This document shows positions 42,581 through 50,857 of a stretch of DNA of 64,000 bases, piece after piece. Origin of the DNA: Lichenicoccus sp965276875 (GTDB lineage: Bacteria; Pseudomonadota; Alphaproteobacteria; Acetobacterales; Acetobacteraceae); the NCBI RefSeq assembly GCF_965276875.1, contig NZ_OZ255701.1:620001-684000 (forward strand). The letters are read 5' to 3'. Positions within the stretch are counted from its first letter, which is position 1, and each line of letters opens with the position of its first letter. A program made the translations under genes and the position numbers. The notes under the pieces are model-generated. The model searched no databases. It saw only the letters and a program-made list of their open reading frames with translations, and had not been told where the DNA came from.

Positions 42581-44381
42581 CCCGTGCAGCAGCGGTCGAA
42601 GCTGTCGGCAGCGATCGAGCGAAGCTGGGCAAATCCAATGTCGGCAAGCTTTCTTGAAGAGCCGTAAGCATTGCCTTGATCGCCGTCGCGCCGCGTGCAA
42701 CCGGAAACTCGATAACGCGGGCTAAGGATGAGAAGTCTTTCGCGTTAAGTCGAGCGTCCTTTCCGTTCAGCTTCAACGCCATCCGATCGCCAGTAAGCCC
42801 CGGAAAAACGCGGGTCGTGACCGCGTCATAGAGCGGCGCAAAGCGGACGCTCGTGAACCGTCTGGAACCCGGCTCGGCGGTCTTCAGCAAAGCGAGATTC
42901 TTCAGGTGCATGTCGCCATCCGCGATCAGCCAGGCAAAGAGTGCGCGCCTGAACAGCGTTTCCAGATCAGCCGCTGGATCGGTTGAGAGCAGACGCATGG
43001 CGCGGGCTATACGCTCGATCGTGCCGTCGTACTTGGCCGACGGGGGCAGATCGAGGACCGAGCAGAAATCCTCCATAGCGAGCAAACGGTGGTCGTCGGG
43101 GCCGCGGCGGATGTCAAAGCGTTCCACGACGAGCGCAGGGGCCATCCCATCTGGCATATCGATGAGGGCGGCCGCCGGAACGTCGAAGCCGGCCGCCCGT
43201 CCAAGCTCAAGGCAAAGCCACTCGACGACCGGTAAGGTGTCGAAGCCGGCCGTCCCGGCGGGCTTGAGGATATGCGTGAACGGCAGTTCCGTCGCCGGGA
43301 CGAGGACGCCGTCCCGGGTAAGGGACATCGGCGCCTTGATCTGCACGCCCGAGAGACGTGGCGTCTCCGCCCGTGCGAAGAGCCGAGCGAGGTTCTGCTC
43401 GAATGTCGTCTCGAGATCCCCGCGGCCAGGCCCCGCATAGCGTCCGGTGAAACGGCCGACGTCGGAAAGGCCACTCAACTCAGCCTCCAGCACGTCAGGC
43501 GGAAGAATGCCGATCTCGAGCCGGTCCCGGACGATGATGATGTTCGACATGTAGCGCTTCCCGTGACGCAGCGCGTCACGCTCATCGCGGTCATGCAGAA
43601 CCTGAGCGAGCCAGCCCTCCGGCAACAGCGACTCGATGAAGGCAGGAAGCTTTCCTGGCGCGGTCTCCCGCACCAGCGGCGGCCCGCTGCGCCTCGCCGC
43701 CGTCCAGCGCCATTCGAAACCGTCGTGACGCAGCCGACCGAGGATGTCGCCATGCCAGGCGACGACGAATTCCAGTACCGCCTTGTTCGGTACAGCGGGA
43801 CGAGCGTCCAGTCGGGACAGCAGGTAGCGCTCGGCCGCCTCGCCTTCCCGATACCAGCCATTCTCGCGCGCCAGCGCCCAGGCGGCATCGGCAGCGGCGC
43901 GAGCGGACCCGTGTTCCTCGACGAGACGGGCCGCCATCTGGACACGCATGGGTTCGGTGATTGCACTGGCGTGCTCGCTACGCAGTCGGAAGGCTTCGAG
44001 GAAGCGCTGCCTTGGCGACGAAATCTCCAAGCGCAGTTCGCCGAGGTCGTCACCCACGATGGCGGTGGCCGTCGAAGGATGCTCCGGCGCCTCGTTCTGG
44101 ATAATTTCAAGCCCGCGCAGCCGAACGCGCTGGTTCCGCCGCCCGCTCACGAAGAGCCGCCCGTCGGGGGTCGGCCCGAGATGGACCGCGCTTGCCGACG
44201 ACAGGTAGGCAGCCGGATAGAGATAGTGGGCGATGCGGACGGCGTGGCCGAGGATCGTCGCCTCAATGTCGGCATCGGCATCGACGTAAACGCCCCTGAC
44301 GATCGGCACGAGGTCGCCGGCTTGCGCCTGAGCGTGCGCACGTCGCTTGTCCGTCGTCTCGCCGACTAGATGGATTGTCAC
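42534..44381 (-). CDS. AbiEi-like wHTH fused to HipA-type kinase
   Basis: 615 aa from GTG 44381. Residues 1-190 resemble AbiEi-type antitoxin/regulator domains: GDLVPIVRGVYVDAD, then YLYPAAYLSSASAVHLG. Residues about 205-600 are a HipA Ser/Thr kinase: LPEGWLAQVL, PFTHILKPAG in the N-terminal lobe, catalytic ADGDMHLKNLAL (about 487-498; Asp490, Asn495) and YDAVTTRVFPG for the metal site. HipA kinases phosphorylate aminoacyl-tRNA synthetases and cause dormancy; they are usually paired with a separate HipB. Here a DNA-binding domain is fused, and two long palindromes sit just upstream. No hipB gene is adjacent. Confidence 0.8.
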   Translation of the reverse strand: MTIHLVGETTDKRRAHAQAQAGDLVPIVRGVYVDADADIEATILGHAVRIAHYLYPAAYLSSASAVHLGPTPDGRLFVSGRRNQRVRLRGLEIIQNEAPEHPSTATAIVGDDLGELRLEISSPRQRFLEAFRLRSEHASAITEPMRVQMAARLVEEHGSARAAADAAWALARENGWYREGEAAERYLLSRLDARPAVPNKAVLEFVVAWHGDILGRLRHDGFEWRWTAARRSGPPLVRETAPGKLPAFIESLLPEGWLAQVLHDRDERDALRHGKRYMSNIIIVRDRLEIGILPPDVLEAELSGLSDVGRFTGRYAGPGRGDLETTFEQNLARLFARAETPRLSGVQIKAPMSLTRDGVLVPATELPFTHILKPAGTAGFDTLPVVEWLCLELGRAAGFDVPAAALIDMPDGMAPALVVERFDIRRGPDDHRLLAMEDFCSVLDLPPSAKYDGTIERIARAMRLLSTDPAADLETLFRRALFAWLIADGDMHLKNLALLKTAEPGSRRFTSVRFAPLYDAVTTRVFPGLTGDRMALKLNGKDARLNAKDFSSLARVIEFPVARGATAIKAMLTALQESLPTLDLPSFARSLPTASTAAARVKAIVAERVSGFSVA

Positions 44382-44382
44382 G

Positions 44383-44413
44383 GACTTTCTCGCATCTCAG
44401 ATGCGTGAAAGTC
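44383..44413. promoter_or_regulatory. Palindromic operator O1 of the AbiEi-HipA gene
   Basis: A 31-nt palindrome with 15-nt arms and one mismatch pair: GACTTTCtCGCATCT-C-AGATGCGtGAAAGTC. It ends 1 nt before the GTG start of the fusion gene, so binding would block the start region. Centre at 44398. Confidence 0.7.
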
Positions 44414-44437
44414 GCCCTTCCTAACCGCATCGTCAAG

Positions 44438-44468
44438 AACTATTACGCATCTCAGATGCGACAAAGTC
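44438..44468. promoter_or_regulatory. Palindromic operator O2 of the AbiEi-HipA gene
   Basis: Same core CGCATCT-C-AGATGCG as O1, with weaker outer arms (GAACTATTA / GACAAAGTCC). Centre at 44453, 55 bp from O1, on about the same helical phase only if looped. Two copies suggest cooperative autoregulation by the N-terminal DNA-binding domain. Confidence 0.65.
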
Positions 44469-44501
44469 CGTCTGGGAAATGAGACGTTTGGGGGTCGGGA
44501 T

Positions 44502-45866
44502 TCAAGACGCCAGCGTAAAGCCTGGGTTGAGGCTCCGAAAATCTCCCGCGTGAAGAGAGACAACCCGCTGATCGGGGCTCAGCAAATCGAGGTCAACCAA
44601 CCGGTGGATAGGACCGCCGTGGAGAAGCCGCAAAACCTCGGAGACGGCCAAGGTAGCCGCAACCGCGCCCACGAATGGGGCTCCCACCGCCTTACCTGCA
44701 AGCAAGGTCATCCCACATCGATCGAGCACACCGTCCGCGAGCAGGCGAGCATACGCCGGTCGTTCCTCGACCGTCTCCGTTGCCGGTGCCGCCTTCCAGA
44801 TCTCCGCAGCCGAGCGCGCACCCGGCAGGACGTGGAGGCGCATCGTCCGAAAATCGCGGTGACCGCTTCCCAGCCCTGCCTCGACGACGAAGTCGAACCC
44901 GACCTGATCGAGCACCCTGCGCCCCGCGGCGTTGTCGAGGCCGCACAAGGCGACGGTCGGTTCCTCGGCTTGTCGACGGAAGCTCGCGTCGAACAGCCGC
45001 TCCTGGATGATCGTTTCAAACCCGCGCTTCTCGGCCCACACGGCCATCGCGCGGGTCTTCTTCTGTCCGACCAGGCCGGCGTCCGTCAGAATCGAAGTGC
45101 TCTCGGTCGACGGGGATATGACGTCGATGTCTTGGAGAACGAGCGAGACTTCGCCCGGCTTAGCGAATGGCAGCAGCCCAAGCGCCCAGAGATAGGCCTG
45201 GCCAAGATGTCCCAGGCCGATCAGCCACAACCGCGACGGCAGATAGGTCAGTCCGGGCTCCTCGTCGGCCGCGAGCCAGTCCGTCCCCGGCCCCGGACTC
45301 CACAAAGACAAGCCGACTGCCCGTCGCCCCGCGGCCGGCACGCTCCCGTTCAAGAATAGGTAGGCCTCGTTGACCGCCAACGCCGCCGATAGCATCCCGG
45401 CCAGCGGCATGGCCGGTCCTGGCGCAGGGACGAGTTCGGAGTGCGCGGGCACGATTCCGCCGCGCCAGCCCGCCGCGGCGGTGCGAACGCAAAACCCTTC
45501 GCGACGGCCGCTCGGATCGCCACCGATGATGACCGTCGGCGCGCCGTTCGCGCTCCCGCTCGGGCTCCCGCCAAGGCTGCACACCGCGTCCGCGAGCGTT
45601 CGGACGAGCGGGAGCGGTACGGCCAAGTCGGCATCAAGGCCGCCGCCGACCGTGACGCCGCCGAGGAAGACGCGCCGGCCGAGGGCCACGGCGGTTAGAA
45701 GCGCGGCCTGCTGCACGGGGTCGGCCTCGACTCCGGTCGGCACTGCGATGTGCAGACGATAGCGACGGAACAACGCTTCAGCATCCGCGAGGCTCTCGGC
45801 CGCGCCGCTGTCGATGGCATGTTTGACGAGCCGATGCAGCGTTTCGGCCGGAACGAAGTTGGTCAT
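44502..45866 (-). CDS. bilC: E1-like ubiquitin-activating protein of Bil-like system
   Basis: 454 aa from ATG 45866 (GAGGA 8 nt upstream). An N-terminal pseudo-adenylation region (about 1-205) is followed by a ThiF/E1 adenylation domain: nucleotide loop LWLIGLGHLGQAYLWALGLL, then VLQDIDVISPSTESTSIL and VALCGLDNAAGRR, matching the MgATP-binding Asp/Arg layout of E1 enzymes. A later Cys in LDRCGMTLLAG and the one in ALCGLDN are candidates for thioester formation. It would adenylate the Ubl C-terminus and pass it to the E2. Last gene of the operon, 10 nt after the JAB gene. Confidence 0.82.
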   Translation of the reverse strand: MTNFVPAETLHRLVKHAIDSGAAESLADAEALFRRYRLHIAVPTGVEADPVQQAALLTAVALGRRVFLGGVTVGGGLDADLAVPLPLVRTLADAVCSLGGSPSGSANGAPTVIIGGDPSGRREGFCVRTAAAGWRGGIVPAHSELVPAPGPAMPLAGMLSAALAVNEAYLFLNGSVPAAGRRAVGLSLWSPGPGTDWLAADEEPGLTYLPSRLWLIGLGHLGQAYLWALGLLPFAKPGEVSLVLQDIDVISPSTESTSILTDAGLVGQKKTRAMAVWAEKRGFETIIQERLFDASFRRQAEEPTVALCGLDNAAGRRVLDQVGFDFVVEAGLGSGHRDFRTMRLHVLPGARSAAEIWKAAPATETVEERPAYARLLADGVLDRCGMTLLAGKAVGAPFVGAVAATLAVSEVLRLLHGGPIHRLVDLDLLSPDQRVVSLHAGDFRSLNPGFTLAS

Positions 45867-45876
45867 CGCGTGGTCC

Positions 45877-46395
45877 TCAAAGGCCAATGTGGAAGAAGGC
45901 ACCGCGATCGTCGGGCGGCACCGTGGTCCAGCGCTTGGCGCCCTCGTAGCGATACACGCCAAGGTGTCGGCGCGGCTGCGGCGCGACCGCGAAGCGGGGT
46001 AGAATCAGTGCGATGTGCCCGGCGCGGGAGATCATCGGATGCGCCCGGTCCGAGTCGCTCTGGCCTGATCCGTCAGGGTGGACGTGGACATCAGCAACCA
46101 CTGTCAGGCCGCGCGTTTTGCAGAGCGCCCAGAGCTCGCTGAAGTAGCGTCCGTCGAAGCGGACGATGCCGCTGTCAAGGCAGTGCGGGTCGAGGTCGTC
46201 GTAGAGGACGAAGTCGACGATTTGCGCCCGACCGCCCTGGCGTTGGCCGAGAAGAAACGCACCACTCTCGCGCGAGCGGTTGCGGCCGCGCTCACGCAAC
46301 CGGGCGAGGAGGCGTCGCCAGAGGAACCAGGAACAGGACAGCTCATGCCGCGGCGCGAAGAGGCGGCGCATAGTCCCGGCAATGGAGAAGTTCAT
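45877..46395 (-). CDS. bilD: JAB/JAMM deubiquitinase-like peptidase of Bil-like system
   Basis: 172 aa from ATG 46395 (GGAG 8 nt upstream; a TTG two codons earlier is possible). The JAMM zinc site is intact: Glu43 in SRESGAFLLG and H104-x-H106-x6-S113-x2-D116 in VHVHPDGSGQSDSD. JAB peptidases in such operons mature the Ubl precursor and remove it from targets. Overlaps the 3' end of the E2 gene by 53 nt. Confidence 0.87.
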   Translation of the reverse strand: MNFSIAGTMRRLFAPRHELSCSWFLWRRLLARLRERGRNRSRESGAFLLGQRQGGRAQIVDFVLYDDLDPHCLDSGIVRFDGRYFSELWALCKTRGLTVVADVHVHPDGSGQSDSDRAHPMISRAGHIALILPRFAVAPQPRRHLGVYRYEGAKRWTTVPPDDRGAFFHIGL

Positions 46396-46816
46396 GGACA
46401 AGCTCCAGGTATTGGACGATCCCGGCAGCCGGGCGCCAGATTTTCGACGGCATCTCGTGACGCCAGTTTTCGTGACCTACGAAGCTCTCGCGATCACAGG
46501 GTAGATAAAGGGCGGTTCCGCCCTTCCAGTCGGTGCGGAAGACCGCCGATGCCCGCCCGCCTTGGCCGCGGGGCCAAAGATCGAAGGCGAGAACCTGGTT
46601 GAGGCTCGCGTCCCAAGGTCCGCCGGTCGGCGGCGTCTGCGGGTAGCCCGTGCAGTTGAGGCGCAGGAGGTAGCCGCGCCCGTCCTTCGCGGTCACGCTG
46701 ATAAAGGCGTGGGGCCACAGCGTTCCGGCCAGGTGCCAGCGACCTTCAACCTGGCCGATGCGGAACGTGGCCTTCGCCACGTCCGCCTCGAAGGCGCGCT
46801 GGTCGGGACCGCTCAC
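46343..46816 (-). CDS. bilB: E2-like conjugating protein of Bil-like system
   Basis: 157 aa from GTG 46816 (GGGAG 7 nt upstream), which overlaps the Ubl stop as GTGA. UBC-like fold: ISVTAKDGRGYLLRLNCTGYP, then TPPTGGPWD, and the likely catalytic Cys107 in GTALYLPCDRESFVGHENW, placed after the beta meander as in E2 enzymes. C-terminal helices GIVQYLELVHELL. It should take Ubl from the E1 as a thioester. Overlaps the JAB gene by 53 nt. Confidence 0.82.
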   Translation of the reverse strand: MSGPDQRAFEADVAKATFRIGQVEGRWHLAGTLWPHAFISVTAKDGRGYLLRLNCTGYPQTPPTGGPWDASLNQVLAFDLWPRGQGGRASAVFRTDWKGGTALYLPCDRESFVGHENWRHEMPSKIWRPAAGIVQYLELVHELLHCRDYAPPLRAAA

Positions 46817-47322
46817 GCCGCGCTCCCGCTCGCGCCGTTCACCCGCTGGTCGGGGACGAGGTCGAGGGCGAGGCCGCACACCTTGCCGTCGGTCAGGGCG
46901 CCGATGTGGGTGCCAGGCGCGGGGCGATCGTGCGCGCCCGCGACCTGCAGCACGTGCTCGCCCGCCTCCTCATCCGTCATGCCGAACTTGTGCTCGGCCG
47001 CCCAGCGCTTGACCCTGGCCACCGTCGCGCTTGGCGAGAACCGCCGCTCCAGGGTCTCGGCGTTGAAGGTGACCGTGACCTCCACGTGGCGGCAGCGGTG
47101 GACATGGACCTTCAGCCCTGCGGGGGATGCGCGCTCTATGACGAGGACTGCGTCCTCGACCGGGTCGTCCTCATCTTCGAGGAACAGAAGCGCCCCGTGC
47201 GGGATGCCGTGCGCTTCGACTAAGCGCAGCTTCAGGATGGCGAAGGTAGCGTCGGGCTCGAGTTCGAGATGCTGGATCTCGCCGAGCCCTTCGCCCTGGT
47301 AGAACAAGTCGATGGCCGTCAT
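46813..47322 (-). CDS. bilA: Two-beta-grasp ubiquitin-like protein of Bil-like system
   Basis: 169 aa. Two tandem ubiquitin-like folds, as in ISG15: the first about residues 1-80 (AIDLFYQGEGLGEIQHLELE ... ILKLRLVEAHGI), the second about 82-160 (VEVTVTFNAETLERRFSPSA, RVKRWAAEHKFGMTDEEAG). The end is DLVPDQRVNGASGSAA, so the conjugating Gly (Gly163 or Gly166) is not terminal and needs trimming by the JAB peptidase. First gene of the operon; GGAG 9 nt before its ATG. Confidence 0.8.
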   Translation of the reverse strand: MTAIDLFYQGEGLGEIQHLELEPDATFAILKLRLVEAHGIPHGALLFLEDEDDPVEDAVLVIERASPAGLKVHVHRCRHVEVTVTFNAETLERRFSPSATVARVKRWAAEHKFGMTDEEAGEHVLQVAGAHDRPAPGTHIGALTDGKVCGLALDLVPDQRVNGASGSAA

Positions 47323-47431
47323 GGCGTTGCACTCCGGGATCGAAGTGCGAGGCCCGATTGCCCCACGTCCGTCCCTTACCCCCTTGATCGATGGAGGTCC
47401 GGCAACCCGGAAAGGCGCCGGATGAGACCCG

Positions 47432-50400
47432 TCAGAGGACGGTGAGCGCGCCCGCAGGCGTAGCGGCGCAGATGAAGAAGTGCGGGCAACGCGGGCAGCT
47501 CACGGCATCAATCTCGGGCGGAAACCAGCCAGCAGCGATCCGCCCCAGCATCTCGTCGCTCTTGGTCCGGCGATGACCGATCTTCGCCGCCGTAACGGAC
47601 ACCGCCTCGGCCGTCTCGTCGGTCAAGTGCAGCGCCTGTACCACGACGCCGCCACCGAAACGCGCCTGTGCTGCGAGCTGATAGAGCGTGTATTCGAGCC
47701 GGTCGTATTCGTCGCTGCGCTTCTGCCCGGTCCGCACGCGACGCACGACCACGGTGCCGTCGGGCAGCTCAGCGAGCTCGTTCGGTTCGACCAGCACCCG
47801 CCCGTTTGGCAGGTCGAGCGCCAGAGGTTCGGCGTCCCGGAACCGGCGTCCCGCCCCCGCGCGCACCAGCGCCGCGACCAGCCGCGTCGCCAGTCGGCGG
47901 TAGTCGTCGCGGAAGGCGTGCTCGACCGGCCCCCGCTCCCGCCAGATCGCCTCGAGCGCCGCTTCAGCTTCGGCGAGCGTCGGTTCGGCCGTTCGGCGGG
48001 CGTCGGCCAGCCACCGAATCAGCTCGTAGAGGCAATCATGGGTCTGCGTGAACGCGGTGCGCTTACGGGCGCCCCCCAGGCCCAGGACGTGCGTATAGAA
48101 GTAGCGACGCGGGCATTTCTCGTAAGACGTGAGCCGGGTGTCGGTCAGCGACCATTCTCCCGTCCGTGTCACCGTGATCGGCTCAGGCCGGCGCGCGCCG
48201 GCCGGCAAGGGCAAGCCAGCAGGTCTCGCGACGGTGTCGACGAGGCCACCAGGGAGCCAGCCGAGATACGGCGACTCCGAGCGATTTTTACCGTTCGGCT
48301 GCTTGCGCGCGTGATGGAGGCGCAGACGGGTACGCGCCCGCGACAAGGCCACGAAGAAGAGGCACTCCTCTTCATGAGCGTGCGCCCGCTTTGCCTCGTC
48401 CGCGACAGAGACACCGTCCGCACCATCGATCATGCCGCGCGGCGGGGGGCAGCGCTGGCCGCGGTTTGTAGCCGGGAAGCTCGACACGGTGAGCCCCGGA
48501 ACGTGGACCGCCTCGAATTCGAGGCCTTTGCTGCCATGGACTGTCATCAGTCGCACAGCATCCATGTGCAACGCGGCCGCCGGGACCTGTCGTAGGTCGC
48601 GCTCCTCCGCGAGCAAGACAAGCTGACGGACGCGATCGAGCGTGCGCTGGATTGGCAGTCCCGAGCCGGTCGGGCTCTGCTCCCGCACGAAGTTCAAGAA
48701 CTGCCACACGGCGACCGCGCGCATGCGCTGGTTCACTGAGGCGGCCTCGCCCATCCCGCGCGCGAGATCGGTGCGGTCCAGCAGGTAGGTGGCTAGGAAG
48801 TCCCAGGCGGAAATGCTCGGCTTCATACCGTCCAGATCTCTCGCCAGGCGCGCGAACACCGCGGCGCCCGTGAGCGACACGCCGGCGGCTGATGACAGGC
48901 TTTGCAGGCCGAGCAGCGCCGGTCGTTCGGCGGCGCGCAGGTGGCGCGTCGCGGCGTGGATGTCTTGAAGACTCGCGCTATAGCGCGGCGCCGCAGCCAC
49001 GCGCACGAGAGCGTCGCCGAACGGGTCGACCGCGAGGCTCAGGAGCGCCAGCAGATCTCGGACTTCGTCCCGCTCGAACAGGCTTCCTAAATGCAGGACC
49101 GGGATGGCGCGCGCCTCAAGGCCCGCGGCGATCTCGTTCAGGCGGCTGTTAGAGCGGCAGAGAACGGATTGGTCGCGCAGAGCGACCCCGGCGGTCTCGA
49201 GCTCTCGCACGCTCGCGGCGACGCCCTCGATCTCGTCGTCGAGCGTATCGTAGCGTTGGATGTCGGGCTTTGCGGGTCCGACCCCTCGATCCGCTTGCAG
49301 CGCCAGGGGGAGCATCCCGGCCGAAGCGCCCATCCGTGGGGCGACCGCGACCACGGTGTCGACAATCTGCTTCGTGGAGCGATAGTTGAGGCCCAATTGA
49401 TCCGTGACGGCGCCGGGATAGTCATCACCGAACCCGACCATGTTCGCCGACGAGGCGCCGCGGAACCGGTAGATCGACTGCCGGGCGTCACCGACGACCC
49501 AGAGGCGCTGTCCGTCTCCTGCGATAGCCTTGAGAAGCCGCGCGCTCGCGCGGTTCACGTCCTGATATTCATCGACGAGCACGTGGCGATGCCGCAGCTG
49601 GACCGAGACACGAAGTTCGGGATCGCTCTCCAGGAGGAGCGCCGGCCGCATGATCAGGTCGCCGAAATCGACGGCGCCCCGCTCACGAACGGCGTGCTCG
49701 TAGAGGTCGTAGATGTGCGCCACCTCCAGGCACTTCTCGGCCGCCTTGCGGGCATCGTCATCGCCGGCTGAGGCCAGCATCGCGTTGGCGAGCGCCCGGT
49801 AGCGTGCCGGATCTGTCACTTCGTCCTTGGCGCGCGAGACGGCGGCCACAACGTCGCGCAACACCATCGCCGGGTCCCAGAGGTTGCGATAATGCACGAG
49901 CGGAAGCGTCGGCAGGATTTCCTCGAGTACTTCGATCGCGTCGCTGCGGTCGAAAAGCGTCGGACTGGCCGTCAGTCCGAGCCGGTCGTGGTGCCGCCGC
50001 ACCAGATCGAGACCGAAAGCGTGGAAGGTGCCGATCCAGATACGCGGGGCTGCGTCGGGGACGGCTAGCGCGAGGCGCTCTGCCAACTCGCCAGCCGCGC
50101 GGTTCGAAAAGGTCAGCACGAGAATCGCGGCCGGGTCGATTCCTTCGTCGAGAAGCGAGACGACCCGCTTGATCAGAGTGCGCGTCTTACCGGTGCCCGG
50201 CCCGGCCTGAAGCTGGAACGGCGATCCACGGTGGGCGGCCGCGCGATCCTGTGATGGATCGGGACGCGGCGTGTATGGCTGACCCGCCGCGGACTGCGGG
50301 GGAGGAGGCGGCAGGAAAAGCGCGTCGAAGAGCTGCTGACGAACGAGCGCCAGCGGCAAACCTGTCCTAGCCGCTATGGCGGACGCAGTCAGGAGATCGG

Positions 50401-50854
50401 CGCAGTGAAGCCGTGCCGCGTGAGCGCGGGGCAGCAGGAACTCCCGCGCGAACACGTTCGCCTGGAGCTCGCGCCGCTCCCGCGCGCCGTAATCCTCAAC
50501 GCGCTGCAAACCCACCGGGGCCGCCTCTGTCGACCGCGAGGGGTCGATGTCGCTCTGCCCGCAAGTCGACGATCCCGCGTGGACCTCGACGTGCCCGATC
50601 TCGTGCGCCACAAGGAGGGCTCGCGTGCCGACGTCGCCGGCCATCTCGCAGCAGATCGTGCCGCTCTGCTCATCGAAAAGCGCCCGCGCATTCTTAAGCG
50701 CCGGGTCGCCGGGCGGCAACCAAGCCAGCTCCAGGTCGTGATGCTGCACGGCCGCGGCGACGAGCGACGACGGATCGAGCGGATCGGCGCCTCGCGCGAC
50801 AAGCGCCCTGTGCAGGCGTAATGCGGCCAGACGGATAGTCTCGAACCCGTCCAT
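47432..50854 (-). CDS. ImmA/IrrE peptidase - UvrD helicase - PD-(D/E)XK nuclease fusion
   Basis: 1140 aa. Residues 1-180: ImmA/IrrE-type zinc peptidase with H84-E85-x2-H88 in LLVAHEIGHVEVH and Glu138 in VFAREFLLP. Residues about 195-850: superfamily 1 UvrD/Rep helicase with Walker A GPGTGKT (218-224), VLTFSNRAAGEL, GTFHAFGLDLVRRHH, motif II VLVDEYQDVNRAS, VVGDARQSIYRFRGA, LGLNYRST, and VRLMTVHGSKGLEFEAVHV. The C-terminus has four Cys in the AddB/Cas4 pattern (EKCPRRYFYTH, then C1120, C1123, C1129), so an Fe-S PD-(D/E)XK nuclease. Third gene of an operon after a sigma factor and a 219-aa protein, 3 nt downstream of the latter. A protease, a DNA motor and a nuclease in one chain is unusual. Confidence 0.85.
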   Translation of the reverse strand: MDGFETIRLAALRLHRALVARGADPLDPSSLVAAAVQHHDLELAWLPPGDPALKNARALFDEQSGTICCEMAGDVGTRALLVAHEIGHVEVHAGSSTCGQSDIDPSRSTEAAPVGLQRVEDYGARERRELQANVFAREFLLPRAHAARLHCADLLTASAIAARTGLPLALVRQQLFDALFLPPPPPQSAAGQPYTPRPDPSQDRAAAHRGSPFQLQAGPGTGKTRTLIKRVVSLLDEGIDPAAILVLTFSNRAAGELAERLALAVPDAAPRIWIGTFHAFGLDLVRRHHDRLGLTASPTLFDRSDAIEVLEEILPTLPLVHYRNLWDPAMVLRDVVAAVSRAKDEVTDPARYRALANAMLASAGDDDARKAAEKCLEVAHIYDLYEHAVRERGAVDFGDLIMRPALLLESDPELRVSVQLRHRHVLVDEYQDVNRASARLLKAIAGDGQRLWVVGDARQSIYRFRGASSANMVGFGDDYPGAVTDQLGLNYRSTKQIVDTVVAVAPRMGASAGMLPLALQADRGVGPAKPDIQRYDTLDDEIEGVAASVRELETAGVALRDQSVLCRSNSRLNEIAAGLEARAIPVLHLGSLFERDEVRDLLALLSLAVDPFGDALVRVAAAPRYSASLQDIHAATRHLRAAERPALLGLQSLSSAAGVSLTGAAVFARLARDLDGMKPSISAWDFLATYLLDRTDLARGMGEAASVNQRMRAVAVWQFLNFVREQSPTGSGLPIQRTLDRVRQLVLLAEERDLRQVPAAALHMDAVRLMTVHGSKGLEFEAVHVPGLTVSSFPATNRGQRCPPPRGMIDGADGVSVADEAKRAHAHEEECLFFVALSRARTRLRLHHARKQPNGKNRSESPYLGWLPGGLVDTVARPAGLPLPAGARRPEPITVTRTGEWSLTDTRLTSYEKCPRRYFYTHVLGLGGARKRTAFTQTHDCLYELIRWLADARRTAEPTLAEAEAALEAIWRERGPVEHAFRDDYRRLATRLVAALVRAGAGRRFRDAEPLALDLPNGRVLVEPNELAELPDGTVVVRRVRTGQKRSDEYDRLEYTLYQLAAQARFGGGVVVQALHLTDETAEAVSVTAAKIGHRRTKSDEMLGRIAAGWFPPEIDAVSCPRCPHFFICAATPAGALTVL

Positions 50855-50857
50855 CGC

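Noticed and set aside
44502..47322. Type II CBASS (Cap2/Cap3) as identity of the ubiquitin-like operon
   Set aside because: No nucleotidyltransferase or effector gene is present, E1 and E2 are separate proteins, and a dedicated Ubl is encoded, which fits Bil instead.
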